Shown here piece after piece: positions 52,763-61,307 of a stretch of 64,000 nucleotides of DNA (position 1 is the stretch's first letter; every line of letters starts with the position of its first letter). The translations under genes were made by a program, and so were the position numbers. The notes under the pieces are model-generated. The model was not told the DNA's origin, searched no databases, and saw nothing but the letters and a program-made list of their open reading frames with translations. Source of the DNA: Streptomyces sp. R302 (lineage in GTDB: Bacteria > Actinomycetota > Actinomycetes > Streptomycetales > Streptomycetaceae); contig NZ_JABBGE010000001.1 in assembly GCF_012927245.1 (NCBI RefSeq), positions 186,001 to 250,000 of the forward strand, in the 5' to 3' direction.

Positions 52763-53429
52763 GAGGCGGCGTGGTGGTCGGCGCGGTGGTGACCGCCGCG
52801 TCGGTCGGCGTCTCGTCGAAGACCGGGGCGAGGTAGCGGACCAGCACCTTCTTCAGCTCACCGATCGCCGCGTCCCGCACCGGGCCCTCGGGGGCGGCGA
52901 CGATCAGCGCGAGTCCGCCCTTGAAGACGGCGAAGGCCATGTCGGCGACCCGGTCGAGGTCGGCGGCGGCGAGCGGCGGGACGGCCCGCGCGCCGATCGT
53001 CTCGCGGACCTGGGAGAGCAGCGAGGCGTGCAGCTCGTCGTGCTCCTCGGCGATCCGGCCCGGGATGTCGGAGCCGTGCATCAGGGCGAGGAAGGCCGGG
53101 TTGAGGCAGTTGAACTCGATCATCGGGTCGAGTACCGCGTCGACCAGCTCCGGCAGCGGCAGCGCCATGTTGGCCGGGGTGAAGACCTGGCCGTGGGCGG
53201 CGCGCATCTGCTGGATGAGCCGGCCGCCCAGCTCGACGGCGATCGCTTCCTTGTTCGGGAAGTACTGGTAGAGCGTGCCGGGTGAGACCTTGGCCTCGCG
53301 GGCGATCGCGTTGGTGCTGGCGGCCGTGTAGCCGCTGGCGCAGAACACGTCGGCGGCGGCCTGGAGCAGCTGGGAGATGCGGCGTTCGCCGCGGGCCTGT
53401 CGGCGGCGCGGCTTCGGGTCCTCGGGCAT
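52737..53429 (-). CDS. TetR-family repressor of the MMPL transporter
   Basis: 230 residues. HTH: RISQLLQAAADVFCASGYTAASTNAIAREAKVSPGTLYQYFPNKEAIAVELG. The effector domain is followed by a Thr/Pro-rich tail (TTAPTTTPPLTTPPTPR). It is divergent from an MMPL transporter gene, with two matching inverted repeats in between, so it most likely represses the transporter and itself. The start is ATG at 53429; longer frames are antisense shadows of the transporter gene. Confidence 0.9.
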   Translation of the reverse strand: MPEDPKPRRRQARGERRISQLLQAAADVFCASGYTAASTNAIAREAKVSPGTLYQYFPNKEAIAVELGGRLIQQMRAAHGQVFTPANMALPLPELVDAVLDPMIEFNCLNPAFLALMHGSDIPGRIAEEHDELHASLLSQVRETIGARAVPPLAAADLDRVADMAFAVFKGGLALIVAAPEGPVRDAAIGELKKVLVRYLAPVFDETPTDAAVTTAPTTTPPLTTPPTPR

Positions 53430-53467
53430 GGCTGTCCCCAGTCCTCCTCGATACGCATTGACAAACA

Positions 53468-53510
53468 CGAGAGGTCGCTCGCATTCTTGAAATACGCGAG
53501 CGATCACTCG
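53468..53510. promoter_or_regulatory. Paired TetR operators before the MMPL gene
   Basis: CGAGAGGTCGCTCG (53468-53481) and CGAGCGATCACTCG (53497-53510) are two versions of one 14-bp palindrome, 29 bases apart, embedded in a larger inverted repeat whose outer arms are CAAACACGAG and CTCGTGTTTG. Confidence 0.8.
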
Positions 53511-53594
53511 TGTTTGCCAGTCTATGGCAATGGAGGGCCCTCGTGACCTGCCGGGAAGCGAGCACGAGGGCCACGGTGAAGGGGACACCGCGTC

Positions 53595-55871
53595 ATGCCC
53601 GAAGTCAAGAAAGCGCCTTCCGCGGGGGGTGCCGGCCCGGCCGGAGGCGGAAGCCCCGTCCGGGGCGGGGGATGGACGCGGTTCGTGACCGCGCGGCCCC
53701 GGCTCACCCTGCTCGTCGCCCTGGTCCTCACCGCCCTCGCGGTCCTCGCCGGCGGCGGCGTCGCCGACCGGATGGGCAGCGGCGGCTGGGAGGACCCGGC
53801 CGCCGAGTCCACGTACGCCACCGAGGAGCTGGAGCGCGCGTTCCCCGGCTCCCAGCCCAATCTGCTGCTCCTCGTCGACGCCGGGAAGGCCGGGGTCGAC
53901 GATCCCGCGGTGGCCGCCGAGGCCCGCCGGCTCACCGAGCGGCTCGCCGCCGAGCCGGGCATCGAGGGCGTCGGCTCCTACTGGACCACCGGCTCGCCCG
54001 CCCTCCGTTCCGAGGACGGCACGCAGGCCGTCGTCGCCGCCCGGATCGCCGGCGAGGAGACGGCCGCGGGGAAGGTCCTCGACCGGATCGCCCCGGAGTA
54101 CCGCGGCACCCACGGACCTGTCGAGGTCACCCTCGGCGGCGGCCTCGCCGTCCGCCACGAGATGCAGACGATCATCCAGGAGGACCTGCTGCGGGCCGAG
54201 CTGATCGCCCTGCCGCTCACCCTGATCCTGCTCGTCATGGTCTTCGGCAGCGCCGTCGCCGCCCTGCTGCCCCTCGGCGTCGGCATCGTCGCCATCCTCG
54301 GGACGAACGCGGTGCTGCGCGGCATCACCGAGTTCACCGACGTCTCCGTCTTCGCGCAGAACCTCACGACCGCGCTCGGCCTCGGCCTCGCCATCGACTA
54401 CGCGCTCTTCGTCGTCCGGCGCTACCGCGAGGAGCTCGCCGCCGGAGCCGAGCCGTCCGCCGCCGTCCGCACCACCCTGCGCACCGCCGGCAGGACCGTA
54501 CTCTTCTCCGCCCTCACCGTCGCCGTCTCGCTCGCCGCCATGCTCGTCTTCCCGCAGTACTTCCTGCGCTCCTTCGCCTACGCGGGCATCGCCGTCGTCC
54601 TGCTCGCCGCGACCGCCGCCCTCACCCTGCTCCCGGCCGCCCTGGTGCTCCTCGGCCACCGGGTCGACGCCCTCGACCTGCGCCGGCTGTTCCGGCGCCG
54701 CCGCGCCCCCGCCGAGGAGGCCGCGGAGCGCACCGGCTGGTCCCGGGCGGCCGGCCTGGTGATGCGCCGGGCCCCCGCCTTCGCCGTCCTCACCACCGCC
54801 GGTCTCGTCCTCCTCGGACTGCCCTTCCTCGGCGTGAGGTTCGGCACCGCCGACGACCGCCAGCTGCCCGCCACCGCCACCTCCCGGATCGTCCAGGAAG
54901 AGCTGCGCGCCGGCTTCCCCGGCGAGCCCGGCGGCGCCCTCACCGTCCTCGTCGAAGGCCCCGCCACCCCCGCCGAGCACGCCGCCTACCGGGAGCGGAT
55001 CGCCGGACTCGACGGCATCGTCCGCGTCGACGGCCCCGTCGTCTCCGGCTCCGGCACCGGCGCCCGCGCCTACTACAGCGTCGTCCCCGAAGGGACCGCC
55101 GTCGGCGAGCAGGCCCAGCGGGCGGTCGGCGCCCTGCGCGCCGAGGAAGCCCCCTTCGCCACCTCCGTCACCGGACAGGCCGCCGTCCTCGTCGACTCCA
55201 AGGACGCCATCGGCGAGCGGCTGCCCTGGGCCGCCGGCATCATCGTCCTCGTCACCCTGCTGCTGGTCTTCCTGCTCACCGGCAGCGTCCTGATCCCGGT
55301 CCAGGCCGTGGTCCTCAACGCCCTCAGCCTCACCGCGATGTTCGGCGCCGTCGTCTGGGTCTTCCAGGACGGGCACCTCTCCGGCCTCCTCGGCTTCACC
55401 GCCACCGGCGACATCGAGACCACCCTCCCGGTCCTCATGTTCTGCGTCGCCTTCGGCCTCTCCATGGACTACGGCGTCTTCCTGCTCTCCCGCATCAAGG
55501 AGGAGTACGACACCACCGGCGACCACGAGGGCGCCGTCCGCTTCGGCCTCGCCCGCACCGGCGGGCTCATCACCGCCGCCGCCGTCATCCTCGCCGTCGT
55601 CATGGTCGCCATCGGCACCTCACGGGTCACCAATACCAAGATGCTCGGCCTCGGCGTCGCCCTCGCCGTCGTCATGGACGCCATGGTGGTCCGCAGCCTC
55701 CTCGTCCCCTCGGTCATGAAGCTGACCGGCCGCCTCACCTGGTGGGCGCCCGGACCGCTGCGCCGCTTCCACGACCGCTTCGGCATCAGCGAGTCCGAGA
55801 CGGCACCCGGACCCGGGAGCGCGGACGGCGACCGGGAGGCGATACCCGAGACCGTCGGCGCCCGGGGCTGA
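53595..55871 (+). CDS. MMPL-family RND transporter
   Basis: 758 residues, 12 membrane helices in two repeats with large extracytoplasmic loops after helices 1 and 7. Each repeat has the proton-relay Asp-Tyr pair: GLGLAIDYALFVVRRYREEL (about 258-277) and AFGLSMDYGVFLLSRIKEEY (about 618-637). Family members export lipids or hydrophobic compounds. Regulated by the divergent TetR gene. The stop codon lies in the first copy of a 16-bp tandem duplication, so it is repeated in the second. Confidence 0.93.
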   Translation: MPEVKKAPSAGGAGPAGGGSPVRGGGWTRFVTARPRLTLLVALVLTALAVLAGGGVADRMGSGGWEDPAAESTYATEELERAFPGSQPNLLLLVDAGKAGVDDPAVAAEARRLTERLAAEPGIEGVGSYWTTGSPALRSEDGTQAVVAARIAGEETAAGKVLDRIAPEYRGTHGPVEVTLGGGLAVRHEMQTIIQEDLLRAELIALPLTLILLVMVFGSAVAALLPLGVGIVAILGTNAVLRGITEFTDVSVFAQNLTTALGLGLAIDYALFVVRRYREELAAGAEPSAAVRTTLRTAGRTVLFSALTVAVSLAAMLVFPQYFLRSFAYAGIAVVLLAATAALTLLPAALVLLGHRVDALDLRRLFRRRRAPAEEAAERTGWSRAAGLVMRRAPAFAVLTTAGLVLLGLPFLGVRFGTADDRQLPATATSRIVQEELRAGFPGEPGGALTVLVEGPATPAEHAAYRERIAGLDGIVRVDGPVVSGSGTGARAYYSVVPEGTAVGEQAQRAVGALRAEEAPFATSVTGQAAVLVDSKDAIGERLPWAAGIIVLVTLLLVFLLTGSVLIPVQAVVLNALSLTAMFGAVVWVFQDGHLSGLLGFTATGDIETTLPVLMFCVAFGLSMDYGVFLLSRIKEEYDTTGDHEGAVRFGLARTGGLITAAAVILAVVMVAIGTSRVTNTKMLGLGVALAVVMDAMVVRSLLVPSVMKLTGRLTWWAPGPLRRFHDRFGISESETAPGPGSADGDREAIPETVGARG

Positions 55872-55892
55872 GACCGCCCGGGGCTGAGACCG
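55861..55892 (+). repeat. 16-bp tandem duplication at the MMPL stop
   Basis: CCCGGGGCTGAGACCG occurs twice back to back (55861-55876, 55877-55892). The first copy contains the TGA of the transporter gene. Confidence 0.95.
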
Positions 55893-55903
55893 GCCGGAAC
55901 ACG

Positions 55904-55947
55904 GCGCGGCGCCGACCCCCGGACTCCTCCGGAGGACGGCGCCGCGC
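55904..55947. terminator. Bidirectional terminator between the MMPL and small HTH genes
   Basis: GCGCGGCGCC (55904-55913) pairs with GGCGCCGCGC (55938-55947), with an inner CCGG/CCGG stem, in the gap between convergent stops. Confidence 0.75.
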
Positions 55948-55966
55948 ACGGGCCGGACGGACGGGA

Positions 55967-56164
55967 TCAGTCGCGGCGCGCCCGGTTGCCGGGACGGCTC
56001 GCGACCCACTTCCGGACGGTGTCCGCGTACCAGAAGGGCTTGCCGGCCTCGACGTGGTCCGGCGGCGGCAGCAGCCCGTGCTTCCGGTAGGAGCGGACGG
56101 TGTCGGGCTGGACCCGGATGTGCGCGGCGATGTCCTTGTACGACCAGAGGCTTCTGTCCGTCAT
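55967..56164 (-). CDS. 65-residue helix-turn-helix protein (MerR/AlpA-like)
   Basis: Small DNA-binding protein: SLWSYKDIAAHIRVQPDTVRSYRKHGLLPPPDHVEAGKPFWYADTVRKWVASRPG is a single winged HTH of MerR/excisionase type with no effector domain. No integrase or phage gene is nearby, so it is more likely a chromosomal regulator of the BldC-like size class than an excisionase, but it is not BldC by sequence. ATG at 56164. Its 250-base upstream region holds spaced GTGAC repeats. The target is unknown. Confidence 0.82.
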   Translation of the reverse strand: MTDRSLWSYKDIAAHIRVQPDTVRSYRKHGLLPPPDHVEAGKPFWYADTVRKWVASRPGNRARRD

Positions 56165-56310
56165 GCCTGTACCTCCCTCACGCCCCGTGCCGCGCAGCGG
56201 TGGCGGGGGGTGCCGTTCGGGGGCGCTGCGGGCGGTGGCGTCGGCGATCACCGATCCTGTGCCCGGTGTACGCCCCTTGCGGACGGGACCGCCGCGGCTG
56301 TGGAGCGTCT

Positions 56311-56386
56311 GTGACACGGAGCCCGCGTAACGGAGACACCTGTGACAGAGGAGCGAAAGTCGTGACAGAAGTGACGCATGGTCACA
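56311..56386 (-). promoter_or_regulatory. Phased GTGAC repeats upstream of the small HTH gene
   Basis: GTGAC starts at 56311, 56342, 56362 and 56371 (spacings 31, 20 and 9 bases), and the last is paired with GTCAC at 56381-56385. The segment AGTGA-cgcatgg-TCACA (56370-56386) fits the published BldD box (AGTGA-n-TCACC type). The spacing puts the repeats on about the same face of the helix. The remainder of 56165-56415 shows nothing else. Confidence 0.5.
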
Positions 56387-56415
56387 GCGGCGCGTCCGCG
56401 TGCGGGCGCCCCCGG

Positions 56416-57333
56416 TCACACCCCGCAGGAGCGGAGGTAGCCGCGGGTGCGCAGGGCGATCGGGTAGGGGGCGTCCGGCTCGCACGGGTACATGTCCTGC
56501 TCCACGATGGCGAAGAGCTCCCTGCCCAGCGCCGCCGCGGCCGCCAGGACCGGCTCCAGGGCCGGCACCCCGGCCGGCGGCTCGCACATCACGCCCCGCG
56601 CCACCGCCGGGCCGAACGGCAGCTCCTCGGACCGCACCTCCGCGAGCACCGCCGGATCCACCTGCTTCAGATGGAGGTAGCCGATGCGCTCCCCATAGGT
56701 CTCGATCAGCTTGACGCTGTCCCCGCCCGCGTACGCGTAGTGCCCGGTGTCCAGGCAGAGCGCCACCGCCTCCGGATCTGTGGCGTCGAGGAAGCGGGTC
56801 ACGCTCTCCTCGTCGTCGAGATGGGTGTCGGCATGCGGATGGACCACGATCCGCAGCCCGTACCGCTCCCGCACCTCCCGGCCGAGCCGCTCGGTCAGCG
56901 AGGTCAGCTGCCGCCACTGCTCCGGCGTCAGCACCCGGTCCTCCAGGACCTCGCCGGTTCTGTCGTCCCGCCAGAAGGAGGGGATCACCACCAGATGCCC
57001 GGCGCCCATGGCCTGCGCCAGGGCCGCGTTCTCCGCGACGTGCGCCCAGGTCCGCTCCCACACCGCGGGTCCGTGGTGCAGCCCGGTGAAGACCGTGCCC
57101 GCCGACACCCGCAGCCCGCGCCGGGAGGTCTCCTCGGCGAGCAGCGCCGGATCGGTGGGCAGATAGCCGTACGGCCCCAGCTCGATCCACTCGTAGCCGG
57201 CCCCCGCCACCTCGTCGAGGAACCGCTGCCACGGGACCTGACGGGGATCGTCGGGGAACCACACCCCCCAGGAGTCCGGGGCGGATCCGATCCGGATGCG
57301 GGAGGGCGACGGCGACGGCGACGGCTTCGTCAT
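56416..57333 (-). CDS. IolE/IolH-like sugar phosphate isomerase/epimerase (TIM barrel)
   Basis: 305 residues. It begins, after a Ser/Pro repeat start, with RIGSAPDSWGVWFPDDPRQVPW, a typical opening of inosose dehydratase-like proteins in actinobacterial inositol clusters. Metal-binding positions appear in RIVVHPHADTHLDDEE (about 163), LCLDTGHYAYAGGD (about 190), YLHLKQVD (about 218) and the Glu of AIVEQDMYPCE (about 278). It is divergent from iolC and should act in myo-inositol breakdown (scyllo-inosose dehydration or isomerisation). Assignment as IolE is likely but not certain. Confidence 0.85.
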   Translation of the reverse strand: MTKPSPSPSPSRIRIGSAPDSWGVWFPDDPRQVPWQRFLDEVAGAGYEWIELGPYGYLPTDPALLAEETSRRGLRVSAGTVFTGLHHGPAVWERTWAHVAENAALAQAMGAGHLVVIPSFWRDDRTGEVLEDRVLTPEQWRQLTSLTERLGREVRERYGLRIVVHPHADTHLDDEESVTRFLDATDPEAVALCLDTGHYAYAGGDSVKLIETYGERIGYLHLKQVDPAVLAEVRSEELPFGPAVARGVMCEPPAGVPALEPVLAAAAALGRELFAIVEQDMYPCEPDAPYPIALRTRGYLRSCGV

Positions 57334-57401
57334 GCCAGCCACCTTGACCGCGCCCCGGACCAGCGTCAAGACAGCCGCCCGACCTGCCGAAGGAGGACCG
57401 A

Positions 57402-57447
57402 ATGTCCGGACATGTCGTTGACACGCCTCCGGGCGGACGGTTAGACC
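57402..57447 (+). promoter_or_regulatory. iolC promoter with palindromic operator
   Basis: A perfect 12-bp palindrome ATGTCCGGACAT (57402-57413) lies just before a -35 TTGACA (57418-57423) and a -10-like TAGACC (57442-57447) at 18-base spacing, 25 bases before the iolC GTG. The operator is shared with the divergent iolE-like gene. The regulator gene is not here. Confidence 0.65.
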
Positions 57448-57472
57448 TGGAAACGGACGCCGGAGTCGAGAG

Positions 57473-58525
57473 GTGGCACGGGTGGAGTCGGAGCCGTACG
57501 ACCTGATCACCATGGGGCGGCTCGGCGTCGACCTGTATCCGCTCCAGAGCGGCGTCGGACTCGACCGGGTCGAGACCTTCCGGCGCTTCCTCGGCGGCTC
57601 CCCGGCCAACGTGGCGGTCGCCGCCGCCCGCCTCGGCCGCCGCACCGCCCTCGTCAGCCGCACCGGCGCCGACGCCTTCGGCAGCTACCTCCGGCGCGAG
57701 CTGAAGGAGTACGGGGTGGACGGCCACTGGGTCACCGAGGTCCCCGAGCTCCCCACCCCCGTCACCTTCTGCGCCCTCTTCCCGCCCGACGACTTCCCGC
57801 TCACCTTCTACCGCCGCCCCAAGGCCCCCGACCTGGAGATCCACCCCCACGAGCTGGACCTCGACGCGATCCGCGCCGCGCGCGTCCTGTGGACCACCGG
57901 CACCGGCCTCAGCGAGGAACCCAGCCGCTCCGCCACCCTCACCGCCCTGCGGGCCCGCTCCGGCGGCCGCGCCCCCACCGTCCTCGACCTCGACTGGCGC
58001 CCCGCCTTCTGGCCCGACCCGGCCACCGCCCGCCCCCACTACACCGAGGCCCTGCGCCACGCCACCGTCGCCGTCGGCAACGCCGAGGAGTGCGAGGTCG
58101 CCACCGGGGAGAGCGACCCGGAGGCCGCCGCCCACGCCCTCCTCCGCCTCCTCGCCCCAGAAGCCCCCGGAGCCCCGGAAGCCCCCGCGGCCCCCGCCGG
58201 CCTCGGTGCCGTCCGGCTCGCCGTCGTCAAGCGGGGGCCCGAGGGCGTCCTCGCCGTCGCCGCCGACGGGCGGCGCGCCGCCGTCCCGCCGCTGCCGGTC
58301 GAGGTCGTCAACGGCCTCGGCGCCGGGGACGCCTTCGGCGGCGCCCTCGTCGACGGCCTCCTCGCCGGCCTGCCGCTGGCGGAGACCCTGCGCCGGGCCG
58401 CCGCCGCGGGCTCCGTCGTCGCCGGCCGCCTCGGCTGCGCCCCCGCGATGCCGGACGCCGCCGAGATCGACCGCGCCCTCGCCGCGGGCTCGGGCACCCT
58501 CCCGCCGGGAGGCCCCCACCGGTGA
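57473..58525 (+). CDS. iolC: 5-dehydro-2-deoxygluconokinase (PfkB family)
   Basis: 350 residues. PfkB ribokinase fold: YDLITMGRLGVDLYPLQSG at the N-terminus, FLGGSPANVAVAAARLGRRTALVSRTGADAFG (about 39-70) and the C-terminal ATP/catalytic motif NGLGAGDAFGGALVDGLL (about 280), whose Asp is the base. It phosphorylates 5-dehydro-2-deoxy-D-gluconate in inositol catabolism. GTG start with GGAG seven bases upstream. First gene of iolC-iolB-iolD-iolA. An Ala/Pro/Glu stretch near residue 225 is a variable insertion. Confidence 0.92.
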   Translation: MARVESEPYDLITMGRLGVDLYPLQSGVGLDRVETFRRFLGGSPANVAVAAARLGRRTALVSRTGADAFGSYLRRELKEYGVDGHWVTEVPELPTPVTFCALFPPDDFPLTFYRRPKAPDLEIHPHELDLDAIRAARVLWTTGTGLSEEPSRSATLTALRARSGGRAPTVLDLDWRPAFWPDPATARPHYTEALRHATVAVGNAEECEVATGESDPEAAAHALLRLLAPEAPGAPEAPAAPAGLGAVRLAVVKRGPEGVLAVAADGRRAAVPPLPVEVVNGLGAGDAFGGALVDGLLAGLPLAETLRRAAAAGSVVAGRLGCAPAMPDAAEIDRALAAGSGTLPPGGPHR

Positions 58526-58577
58526 CCGCTCCGCACGACCCCCGCACCCGTCTCCTCCGCACCGAGGACACCCGCAC

Positions 58578-59432
58578 ATGACAAGCTCCGACAGCCCGAG
58601 CCACCCGCCCCGGCCGCCCCGCCCGCACCGCCTCCACCTCCCCGCGGGGGTCGCCGCCCGGGGGCCGTACGCCCTCGACATCGAGCCGGGGACCGCCGGA
58701 TGGAGCCGTTCCGCGCTCCGGATCCTCGACCTGCCGCCCGGGACGGAACACACCTTCGACAGCGCCGATGCCGAATGGGTGGTGCTTCCCCTCGCCGGGG
58801 CCTGTACCGTGCGCGTCGACGGGGAGATTTTCGAACTCGGGGGCCGGGAAAGCGTGTTCGCCTCCGTGTCCGACTTCGTCTATGTACCGCGCGACGCCCA
58901 CGCCCAGATCTCCTCCGGCGCGGGAGGCCGCTTCGCTTTGGCAGGAGCGAACTGCGAGCGACGACTCCCCGCCCGCTACGGCCCCGCGCCGGAGGTCCCC
59001 GTCGAGGACCGCGGAACCGGCGACCGCGCCCGCCGGGTGCGGAACTTCGCCGCGGCCGACGCCTTCCCCTGCGACCGGCTGATCGCCGTCGAGGTGATCA
59101 CCCCCGGCGGCCACTGGTCCTCCTACCCGCCGCACAAGCACGACGAGCACCGCCCCGGGGCCGAATCCGTCCTGGAGGAGATCTACTACTACGAGATCGA
59201 GGACCCGCGCGGCTACGCCTACCAGCGGATCTCGCCCTCCCGGCCCGGCGGCGCCGACCTCCTCGCCGAGGTCCGGCACGGCGACGCCGTCCTCGTCCCC
59301 GACGGCTGGCACGGCCCCTCGATCGCCCAGCCCGGCCACGACCTCTACTACCTCAACGTCATGGCCGGACCCGGAACCGAACGGGAGTGGCGGATCAGCT
59401 TCCACCCCGACCACACGGAGGGATACAAGTGA
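58578..59432 (+). CDS. iolB: 5-deoxy-glucuronate isomerase
   Basis: 284 residues with two cupin domains. It converts 5-deoxy-glucuronate to 5-dehydro-2-deoxy-gluconate. Typical IolB text: SRSALRILDLPPGTEHTF (about 44), metal-binding SSYPPHKHDEHRPG...LEEIYYYE (about 176-204) and VPDGWHGPSIAQPGHDLYYLNVMAGPG (about 238). A Pro-rich N-terminal tail precedes the fold. 52 bases after iolC; its TGA overlaps the iolD GTG. Confidence 0.94.
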   Translation: MTSSDSPSHPPRPPRPHRLHLPAGVAARGPYALDIEPGTAGWSRSALRILDLPPGTEHTFDSADAEWVVLPLAGACTVRVDGEIFELGGRESVFASVSDFVYVPRDAHAQISSGAGGRFALAGANCERRLPARYGPAPEVPVEDRGTGDRARRVRNFAAADAFPCDRLIAVEVITPGGHWSSYPPHKHDEHRPGAESVLEEIYYYEIEDPRGYAYQRISPSRPGGADLLAEVRHGDAVLVPDGWHGPSIAQPGHDLYYLNVMAGPGTEREWRISFHPDHTEGYK

Positions 59433-61285
59433 CGCGCTCCACCGTCGCCCAGGCCCTCGTCCGCTTCCTCGCCGCCCAGTACACCGAACGCGACGGCGAA
59501 CGGCACCGGCTGATCGCCGCCACCTGGGGCATCTTCGGCCACGGCAACGTCGCCGGGATCGGCCAGGCCCTGATCGAGGAAGACGGCATGCCCTTCCACC
59601 AGGGCCGCAGCGAACAGGCCATGGTGCACGCCGCCGTCGGCTACGCCCGCCAGCGGAACCGGCTCTCCGCGCACGCCGTCACCACCTCCATCGGCCCCGG
59701 CGCCACCAACCTCGTCACCGGCGCCGCCCTCGCCACGATCAACCACCTCCCGGTCCTGCTCCTGCCCGGCGACACCTTCGCCACCCGCCCCGCCGACCCC
59801 GTCCTCCAGCAGCTCCAGGTGCCGGGCGCCGGCGACGTCTCCGTCAACGACTGCCTGCGGCCCGTCTCCCGCTCCTTCGACCGGATCGTCCGCCCCGAGG
59901 CCCTGATCCCGGCCGCCCTGGAGGCGATGCGGGTCCTCGCCGACCCGGCCGCCACCGGCGCCGTCACCCTCGCCCTCCCGCAGGACGTGCAGGCGGAGGC
60001 GTACGACTGGCCCGAGGAGTTCTTCGCCGAGCGGACCTGGCGGATCCGCAGGGCCCGCCCCGACCGGGCCGAACTCGACGCCGCCGCGCGGGCGGTGCGG
60101 GAGGCCGCCCGCCCGCTGCTCGTCGCCGGCGGCGGGGTCCGCCACAGCGCCGCCGAGGACGCCCTGCGGGCCTTCGCCGAGCGGGCGGGGCTCCCCGTCG
60201 CCACCACCCAGGCCGGCAAGGGCGTGCTCCCGCACGACCACCCGTGCGAGGTCGGCGGTCTCGGCCACACCGGCACCGCCACCGCCAACGGCCTGGCCCG
60301 CGCCGCCGACCTGGTCATCGGCGTCGGCACCCGCTACACCGACTTCACCACCGCCTCCGGCACCCTCTTCGCCCCGGACGCCCGCTTCCTCAACCTCAAC
60401 GTCACCGGCTTCGACGCCCACAAGCAGGCCGCCCTCCTGCCGCTCGTCGCCGACGCCCGCGAAGGCCTCACCGCCCTCACCGAGACCCTCGGCGACCACC
60501 CGGCCCGGCCGGTGACCTGGGCCGCCGCCAAGGCGGCCTGGGAAGCCCGCGTCACCGCCGCCCACGCCGCCCCCGACGACACCGCCCGCCCCACCCAGAC
60601 CCAGGTCCTCGGCGTCCTCGACACCCTGGTCGACGCCACCGACATCCTGATCAACGCCGCCGGCTCGCTCCCCGGCGACCTCCACCAGCTGTGGCGGACC
60701 CGCTCCCGCGACCAGTACCACGTCGAGTACGGCTACTCCTGCATGGGCTACGAGATCCCCGCCGCGATCGGCGTCCTGCTCGCCGCCCCCGGCCGGCCCG
60801 TCTGGGCGCTCGTCGGGGACGGTACGTATCTGATGAATCCCACCGAGATCGTCACCGCCGTGCAGGAACGGCTCCCGCTGAAGCTGGTGATCCTCCAGAA
60901 CCACGGGTACGCCTCCATCGGCGGCCTCTCCGAGGCGGTCGGCGCGGAGCGGTACGGCACCGACTACCGCCACCGCGCCGAGGACGGAGGCTTCACCGGC
61001 CCCCCGCTCCCCGTCGACCTCGGGGCCAACGCGGCCTCCCTCGGACTGCGGGTCCTACGCCCCCGCACCATCCGTGACCTGCGGGAAGCCCTCGCGGACG
61101 CCCGGGCCACCACGGATCCCACATGTGTCTACATCGAGACCGAAACGGCAGACAGTGTGTCGGGCCCGCCCCCGGCCCAGGCGTGGTGGGATGTGCCCGT
61201 GGCCGAGATCTCGACCCGCCCGTCGGCGGTCAAGGCCCGTGAGGAGTACGACCGGCACGTCACCGCCCGACGCCGCCATCTCTGA
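59429..61285 (+). CDS. iolD: 3D-(3,5/4)-trihydroxycyclohexane-1,2-dione acylhydrolase
   Basis: 618-residue ThDP-dependent hydrolase that opens the inositol-derived ring to 5-deoxy-glucuronate. N-terminal TVAQALVRFLAAQYTERDGERHRLIAATWGIFGHGNVAGIGQAL is diagnostic of IolD. The ThDP Glu lies in HQGRSEQAMVHAAVGYARQ (about 59), and the PP motif is ALVGDGTYLMNPTEIVTAVQERLPLKLVILQNHG (about 464-497). Longer than acetolactate synthases, as usual. GTG start overlapping iolB. Confidence 0.94.
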   Translation: MTRSTVAQALVRFLAAQYTERDGERHRLIAATWGIFGHGNVAGIGQALIEEDGMPFHQGRSEQAMVHAAVGYARQRNRLSAHAVTTSIGPGATNLVTGAALATINHLPVLLLPGDTFATRPADPVLQQLQVPGAGDVSVNDCLRPVSRSFDRIVRPEALIPAALEAMRVLADPAATGAVTLALPQDVQAEAYDWPEEFFAERTWRIRRARPDRAELDAAARAVREAARPLLVAGGGVRHSAAEDALRAFAERAGLPVATTQAGKGVLPHDHPCEVGGLGHTGTATANGLARAADLVIGVGTRYTDFTTASGTLFAPDARFLNLNVTGFDAHKQAALLPLVADAREGLTALTETLGDHPARPVTWAAAKAAWEARVTAAHAAPDDTARPTQTQVLGVLDTLVDATDILINAAGSLPGDLHQLWRTRSRDQYHVEYGYSCMGYEIPAAIGVLLAAPGRPVWALVGDGTYLMNPTEIVTAVQERLPLKLVILQNHGYASIGGLSEAVGAERYGTDYRHRAEDGGFTGPPLPVDLGANAASLGLRVLRPRTIRDLREALADARATTDPTCVYIETETADSVSGPPPAQAWWDVPVAEISTRPSAVKAREEYDRHVTARRRHL

Positions 61286-61307
61286 AGCTCTGAAGGAGTA
61301 ACACGTC

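Noticed and set aside
55967..56164. Excisionase of an integrated element
   Set aside because: Size and fold would fit, but no integrase, att repeat or phage gene is nearby.
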